A stretch of DNA of 64,000 bases, taken from assembly GCF_018687715.1 (NCBI RefSeq), contig NC_056762.1, positions 19,912,864 through 19,976,863 of the forward strand, in the 5' to 3' direction. Below the pieces are notes generated by a model. That model was given only the letters and a program-made list of their open reading frames with translations. It searched no databases and had not been told where the DNA came from. The stretch comes from Carya illinoinensis (lineage: Eukaryota > Streptophyta > Magnoliopsida > Fagales > Juglandaceae). The position numbers and the translations under genes are program-made. Positions 58,174-64,000 of this stretch are shown here, piece by piece; positions within the stretch are counted from its first letter, which is position 1; each line of letters opens with the position of its first letter.

Positions 58174-59678
58174 TCAGTTTCTTTGCTTTATTACCACGAT
58201 ATTTTTTATTTTTTTCGGAACTTCAATCTCACTATCCGACTCATAACACTTGGTAGCCAATTCTTCAATCCCATCCTCATTATCATTATCAGTCAAAGAA
58301 TGTGCTAAAAAAGGATACCGTAAACAATTATCATTACCTATAGCATTGCAGCAAACTTCTCCTTCAAGAGCTTCATCAATCAGCTTTAGAGCGCTTCTAG
58401 GGGACCCATGGTCGTCTACCAAACCATCACCCTCATCCTTTTCACCCAGATTTTCAGACTCCTCATACCAAGACAACTTACCAGCCGATTGACTCCTATA
58501 CACATTCTGTTCTGCTGCACGTTCTTCCTCCGGTTCCATCAGCCGAGTGTCTTCGGTCATCTTCATCACATTATCCTCCAAGAGAGCTTGAGTCTGTGAA
58601 AATAAAACACCATTAGAATCCATAAATAAAATCTCCATTTGATCGGACTGAGCAATACTTTGTTTTTGGGCAATCTGATCCAGAATTTCTTTCCGTTGTC
58701 CACTCGGTATTTCCTTCTCCTCCTCTCCAGCCTGCACTTTCTCTTCTGTTTTCTTCTCCCCTACCACCTTCCATACTTTGGTCTCTAACCCCTTCCCATT
58801 GGCAACCGAATCCACTTTCTTTTTCCCCTTCAAATTATACTGACTTTTAGATTTGCAGGAGCCTTCTGAATGCCCCTATTTTCTGCACCAGTTACAATAC
58901 AATGGCAGGTTCTCAAAGATAACTTCTTGAAAAAAAGTACTCTCGAGCCCAGGTGATCCTATCCAGAAATGATTCTTCAACGGCACCGAGACATCCAACT
59001 CAACACAAATTCTAGGCGTTTCTGGTCTGGTAATACACAACGTAGCATTATCACATTTCAAGAACCGGCTAGAACTGACCAAAACCATCACCAAAACTCT
59101 TCAACATGGACGTTTGGAAGTAATTCGGTGGTAGTCCAGGTAGTGTAAGCCAAACAGGGACCAACGGGGGCTCATCCTCTTCATTAAAACCCGGAGTCCA
59201 GTGGAAGATCTTATACGGAACACCATTCACGTCTGAGCAACCTCTAGCTATAACAGATACAAAGTCACCCTCATTAATCAATCGGACCAATATATTTCGA
59301 GTGTTTCTCAATTGACCAACCACCGGCATATCCTTAAGACCCCATCTGCTTTTAATAAATATTCTAATCTGATCCAAAGAAGGCCGACACCTTTGAAACT
59401 TCAAAACAACAGCAAATCGAAAAGGCTCTGCCGATTTCACTACTTCAGCCGGAGAGAATGTAAAGAACATCTCCCCCATCCACAAACCGGGGTTCACGAA
59501 CTGATATATCCATGGAAGGTAGAGGTTGTGGCTGGTTAGCCACGACATCTGCAAAACCCCTCCGAAAACCAACTCCAGCAGCATGCAACGAAGAAGAGAG
59601 AGCAACTCCAGCCACTGTTCCAGGCACCCCTAGCGGCTGGGTAGCAGTGGACAAGGACGGTGCTACAGGGTTTTCCAT
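58174..59678 (-). pseudogene. LINE-2 ORF1 (DUF4283 and CCHC)
   Basis: It starts MENPVAPSLSTATQPLG at 59678 and continues FADVVANQPQPLPSMDIS. A frameshift near 59450-59480 moves to FRFAVVLKFQRCRPSLDQIR and RNTRNILVRLINEGDF, the DUF4283 fold, then WLTLPGLPPNYF. A second frameshift near 59080 leads to LKCDNATLCITRPETPRICVE (in parts) and LPLYCNWCRK, a stop (TAG near 58877), GHSEGSC: the CX2CX4HX4C knuckle interrupted by one stop. 58833-58174 is a charged linker with Glu/Lys runs ending before ORF2. In living relatives this is the RNA-binding partner of ORF2. Confidence 0.9.
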
Positions 59679-59760
59679 GCAAACCCTAGGGTTACGTAGA
59701 TCCTAGAGAGAATCTAGCCACGTCATAGGTTTTCCATATTTCTTCAGAAATGTGTTATAC

Positions 59761-59772
59761 GACGCCCCCAAC
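59761..59772. repeat. TSD of LINE-2 (right)
   Basis: gacgcccccaac, identical to 53868-53879, and the continuation point of the interrupted LTR. Confidence 0.95.
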
Positions 59773-60052
59773 TCCCACATACGAACACGTGGAAATCGAG
59801 ACGTTGGGATGATGACAACACGGGTCACGCATCGCATCACCAAGTGTCGAGTGTGTGTATATGCAACAAGTGTACAATAAAACCACGTAGCGAATAATAA
59901 AAGTCTTATAACTAAGTACCAAAATTTTTGTTTAAATACAAACTCGTTTAAACCACACATAATAAAATATTACAAGTCTCAAATATAGTTTCAAAACCAA
60001 AATACAAGGCATAAAACTAGTAGAGATATTTTTTGACATAAACAACTCCAAA

Positions 60053-60200
60053 TCAAAACTCTGGTGGAGCCGCCTCCTCGAGCTCAGCCTCTTGCTCCTC
60101 CTCAACATCTGCATCAAAATCTCCGGTACCAAAATGGTGCCGCAGGTAAGTAATGATCCAAACGCCACAAGATAAAAATATATATTAAACTCAACAATAT
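60053..60200 (-). CDS. Small acidic LTR reading frame, copy 5
   Basis: The minus strand ends TYLRHHFGTGDFDADV, EEEQEAELEEAAPPEF, stop at 60053-60055. The frame upstream (WI..) is open without an obvious conserved start. It is the most diverged copy, yet its frame and stop position are kept. Confidence 0.3.
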
Positions 60201-61494
60201 CATGAAAGAATGTCAAATGCACATGTCCCACAATTCCACATTTTTGTACGCATGCCAAAAGTCACATTTGGCCCCAAAAACAATTCCTTTCCAACTCACG
60301 CCAAAAGTCTCATTTGGCCCAAAATCCAATTTCAAAACAATATCCAATTAATCCAAATGCACCATGACCTCCCCTAGGGGTCATCCACACACCCTGGCTC
60401 CCGTTGTCACACCACGGGTAACGACCATGCATGTGACTTCGTAACGAGTGATGCCCAATTCTGCATCCCGCGCGTATGTAGCCAAGCATCCTCTAGCCCC
60501 CTCAGCAGAGGGGCCACGGAGTCGGTACGAGAGCATTACCATCCCGCCCGCTGCCGTTGTTGCCCAGTGACAACCCAAGGGACCTCACTCAGTATATTAC
60601 ACTCCCAAGTAACCAGACCAGCTCCACCGAGATAATGCCCCATCTCGGCTTGGGGTCGTGACACACACGTACCCAAAAATCTATTTACACTGATAAAACT
60701 AGTTTTTCTCAATTTAATACATGCACATGAATGCACCATGCAATGCACACCTCAAGACACAATTTATCCAACAAACCTCAACATCAACAATAACCAAACA
60801 ACTCCATCCTCAATCCATCCGACCCCCGATTCCTCGGACTCAGTCTCGAATAACCAACCAGCCAATGAATTTATTGTAAAAGCAATAATATATTTAAATC
60901 TAAAACAGAGTTTGGAAAATACTTACAACACTACATAATAATTTTTGAATGATCAAGGAGCTGTAAACGGCGAAGAAAAGCAACGTAACAATGTAAAATA
61001 CACTGTGGCCGTGGGTTGTAAAATACCCACTTTTGAATGCGGACGAACCAAGACTTGGGATTGACAGGGAATGGCCTAGAGGTATTTATGAAGCTAGTGG
61101 AAGAGAGAGTTGGCCGTGGGTGGAGGAGGAAATGGCGATGGAAGTGAAAAATGGCAAAAATAAAGATGAGCTTATGGGGGCTACTCCGTCAACGGATTGG
61201 AGCTGGAAATAGGTGGTTTAGGACGGCAAGTGATCGGTGATGATGTGGTAAAGAGGTGGTGGCTGGAGGTGGAACGACGACGGCGAAATGGCCCAAAAAT
61301 CGTGCGGCTTGGAGGAGCTCGTGGCGGCGAACGGTGGCTTGGATGGAGGTGAAACTTGGTGGGGAGGTGTGCCGGCTGGAGGGGAAGATTTCTGGTGGGT
61401 GGTGTTGTACACGTCGTCGGCGAGCGGCGGCACTGGGCGAAGCAATGAAAACTGCGAAAATGGGTAGGGAGGCTTCGCGCGCGGGAAGGATACC

Positions 61495-61590
61495 GGAGGA
61501 GAAAGAAGAAGAAAAAGAAAGAAAAAGAAAGAAAAAGAGAAATAAAAAGAAAGGAGAAAAGGAAAAAGAGAAAAAGAAAAGATGGGGAAA
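61495..61590 (-). repeat. Polypyrimidine tract of family B LTR (minus)
   Basis: Purine-only on the plus strand (gaaaaagaaagaaaaag type); same position as the tracts at 13785 and 29553. Confidence 0.85.
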
Positions 61591-61936
61591 AGAATTGAGG
61601 TCTAGTCCTCATCTTTGAAGTCCAAAAATTGATTTGACGGAAACAATTTTAAAAGCTACAAAACGAATAAAATAATTTAAACACCATAACAAGCTAAATA
61701 TAATAAATAACTAGTAAAAACAAACAACATAAATTTAAATCCAAAAACAAACTAAAATAAATTACACAGCAATTTAAACTCAAAACGATAATTAATATTA
61801 AGAAAGCTCTACAAAACAAATATCGCAACTAAATAAATCCAATTAAAATATAATAATTTAAAATAAAAGAACTAATATTTTAATTAAATTAAAATACTCC
61901 TTTAGTGAAAATACAAGTAAAAACGGGGTATCACAT

Positions 61937-62894
61937 CCTCCCCCCCTTAAAATAAATTTCGTCCTCGAAATTTGTGAGGTCAAACATTATCGTCAAGTAG
62001 GATACAAGATATAACTCAGGATATACTTGAGAAAATCATACCATCAACCATTCCCAAACAAGCATGAGTGATGCTCTCCCAAAACTACTCCTATAGGCAA
62101 TTCCATCATATTCGCACTAGTCTCCCAGCGACGCATCATGTCTAAAACTCCTAAAGCGGCCATGCAAACCGAAATCACCCTATCTACAAGAACCTCAATA
62201 CCGCACCCAAGTAAATTCTAATAATTATTACTTCTTAGAATGAATTGTATTAACCTCAATCAACTCTTATGCTATATCATTGAAACCTTTATTGTATACT
62301 ATAGCTTGGTAACCTAATAATCACTTCCAAAATGAACCATCAATAAACAAAATTTGTATAATCAAATGATTAATTTCTTACTAAAACTTCAAGTCACCTC
62401 TAATTCCTCAAAATCAACATAAAATTGAATACCTAATTATCTCCAAAAAAATCATGCTTCCGTATGCACTCTAATAACTCGCCAAAAACAAGAAGCTAAC
62501 TGTCCTCATAAATCAACAGTACAAGCTAACTCAACACCTGAAAACAAGAAAATCTACCACACTTCAATAGAAAATAATATATCTCTAAAAACCATGAATT
62601 ATCACTCACTCCTCATTTGGCTCTTGCTACCTTAATCAAAATCAACATTCCACAAAAATACATCCATTGATTGATGATAGAAATCCATACTAATCAATCT
62701 TAATGCCCCCAATTGAAAATACATAACATCATCCCAAAATATACTTGTCTCTTCTAGAGATAAGAAAATTATACAAAAAGGCTCAAGTCCTTCCCGGCCA
62801 ACCAACAAGAGCGACTATAAACTTTTACCTGACAATCGATATTTAAAAGCTCATCACCTAAATTCTGAATATCATCTAACCTGACAATGACTAC
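61937..62894 (-). mobile_element. Interior of second LARD-like element
   Basis: The minus strand ends with cgaggacgaaattt and the polypurine tract ttttaagggggggagga before the LTR. 62790-62890 is a clear inverse match of 33861-33960, and the rest matches the last ~800 bp of the complete element's interior with indels. No retroviral domain. It is interrupted at 62895 by Tat-like LTR copy 4, with actac as the presumed TSD (62890-62894). Confidence 0.85.
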
Positions 62895-62934
62895 TAATGA
62901 CTTGCAAAAATTTCATATTGCAGATTTTACAAGT

Positions 62935-63125
62935 TCGCTTGAGCGAAGGCTTTTGGTCGCTCGAGCGAATTCAGGCAGATTCAAACGCTCGACTGCCGCT
63001 CGACAGGGAGTTCGAGCGGGTTGCTGAAAAACAAAGATCGCTCGAGTGAAGACATTGGCCGCTCGAGTGAAATCAGGCAGAGTCGAACGCTCAATGCGCG
63101 CTCGACACCCCGCTCGAGTGAACAT
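62935..63125 (+). repeat. Palindromic CTCGAGCG repeat array (copy 4)
   Basis: Repeated cgctcgagcg / cgctcgagtga motifs separated by 'aatcaggcagattcaaacgctcg' type spacers, as in copy 3 but with different unit order. Confidence 0.85.
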
Positions 63126-63162
63126 CGTATTTTGACAGATTTTAGGTTTTTCGTCGTGAGAC

Positions 63163-63172
63163 CATATAAAAG
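63163..63172 (+). promoter_or_regulatory. TATA-like box in Tat-like LTR copy 4
   Basis: ccatataaaa, about 40 bp downstream of the repeat array, followed by a leader with 'gagaacacttcttggg'. Confidence 0.55.
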
Positions 63173-64000
63173 CAATTTTTCACTCTAGAGCCGTGAGTTT
63201 TGACTGGAGAACACTTCTTGGGAGAGAAAAACACAGCTAGAAGGATTCAATTCATTTGTTTTGGAGACGGAATTCCAATTATTGCACGTACTTTGGAATC
63301 ATACCCGAGCATGGACGAGAGAAAAGCATTGAATCGTTCCCTTGAGCTTTTGACGACGAGTTGAGGCTGCAAGGAAGATTTTTCAGTGTTTATTTTCTTC
63401 CCATCTTCTCAGAACAATTATGGTGAATTCGTTTATGTTGAATTCCATTTCTAGCATGAGCTAAATTTTCTTCATTCTAGGAAAACGATGTAACCTATTT
63501 TCGAACTATGCTTGATTGTCTATGCTAATTTAATGCAATTCTCTCTTTGTTTATCTGATTTATCCTGAATTTATTACTTCTAATTAACTGGCCATTGATT
63601 AGATGATAAGTAATCTTGTGATTTGCCATCGAAAGAGGGAATCATAGGGTAGATCTTGGATATTTCAGCATAGGTAAGTATATAGATCGAAAGACTTGTA
63701 TGAACCTATGTAGTAATTAAATCATTGGTCTTATTGCATTCTTGATTATTGAATGTGCATACTCTTGTGTGAGTTGATAAACTAGAATCACTTCCAATTG
63801 ACAATCGAAAGAGGCTTTTGGAAGAATTAGACATTTGCTAATAGATAAAAGAGAATTAAATTAAGTTAGCTGGATGAGAAAAGCATAGTGAAGAATTAGG
63901 TGAAATCGATTTCCTAGAAGTTTTCTTCCCATTAATTTGATCTTCGAACATCAGTTTTACTTCCTTTGCATATTTCCTTTGAGTCGATTTTAGTTTAAAC

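Larger units (their letters stand above)
53880..59760 (-). mobile_element. LINE-2: near full-length plant LINE, 5.88 kb
   Basis: Minus strand. The A-tail appears as a T run at 53880-53896, at the 3' end. ORF1 starts 82 bases from the 5' end (59678) and ORF2 at 58126. Domains in order are DUF4283, zinc knuckle, basic/acidic linker, endonuclease, RT, zf-RVT and RNase H. The perfect 12-bp duplication, intact length and few lesions (about five stops and a few frameshifts) point to a relatively recent insertion into the family B LTR. It is clearly younger than LINE-1. It is distinct in sequence from LINE-1, with a different zinc-knuckle linker and RT. Confidence 0.95.
53865..61936 (-). mobile_element. 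Family B LTR (minus strand) interrupted by LINE-2
   Basis: The left end tgtgacgcccccaac is at 53865-53879, and the LTR continues from the second gacgcccccaac (59761) to cggggtatcaca at 61936. Without the LINE it is about 2179 bp, matching the 2194-2196 bp LTRs of the complete element. It is followed (minus-strand upstream) by a polypurine tract and interior, so it is the 3' LTR of an element extending right. The acidic frame ends at 60053. Confidence 0.9.
62895..64000 (+). mobile_element. Tat/Athila-like LTR, copy 4 (runs off window)
   Basis: It starts taatgacttgcaaaaa. The layout is the inverse of copy 3, with close similarity throughout: ctcgagcg array (62935-63125), TATA at 63163, a purine-rich leader, and the AT-rich part to 64000. 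By comparison with copy 3 (1240 bp) the missing part should be about 130-140 bp. It lies inside a LARD-like interior. Confidence 0.8.

Overview
This window looks like repeat-dense nuclear heterochromatin from a plant, most likely a eudicot and possibly a woody one. The evidence is AT-rich sequence, initiator-Met-primed Ty3/gypsy LTR elements, and two LINEs carrying the plant-type DUF4283 ORF1 and a C-terminal RNase H. I found no convincing host gene, tRNA, rRNA or CRISPR array. Almost every stretch that can be explained is a retroelement or a retroelement inserted into another one.

Layout: 1-4562 is the right part of a large LTR (family A) followed by a decayed gypsy gag-PR-RT. 4563-13575 holds two inverted copies of a second LTR family (C/D) around gypsy RT (+) and gag-PR (-) fragments. 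13576-15609 is a solo LTR of a third family (B). 16190-16651 is a 5'-truncated LINE with a 14-bp target duplication. About 18870-36917 is one plus-strand LINE (LINE-1) split by four insertions: three solo LTR-like elements of a Tat/Athila-looking type (21980-23333, 23580-26023, 27644-28883) and one structurally complete, non-coding family B element (29345-36842, TSD ATTTT). 36918-38491 is LTR-like sequence with a possible MULE-type non-autonomous element. 38492-45635 is a very long solo LTR of family A, itself interrupted by a minus-strand family B solo LTR (42843-45295). 45636-53864 is a chimeric stretch and a gag-only family A element (PBS 49387, gag, PPT 52001, start of 3' LTR). 53865-61936 is a minus-strand family B LTR containing a nearly full-length minus-strand LINE (LINE-2, 53880-59760) with a perfect 12-bp TSD. 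61937-62894 is the non-coding interior of that family B element, interrupted at 62895 by a fourth Tat-like LTR that runs off the window.

No gene pathway is present; the interest lies in retroelement biology. Family B behaves like a LARD (large retrotransposon derivative): about 2.2-kb LTRs, PBS, PPT and TSD but no coding interior. Every copy of its LTR ends a short acidic reading frame with the same C-terminus and stop. The Tat-like LTRs carry palindromic or tandem repeats just upstream of a TATA box. Family A/C/D LTRs share a conserved pair of stem-loops. All calls come from reading sequence and translations by eye; family names are inference unless a motif is cited.
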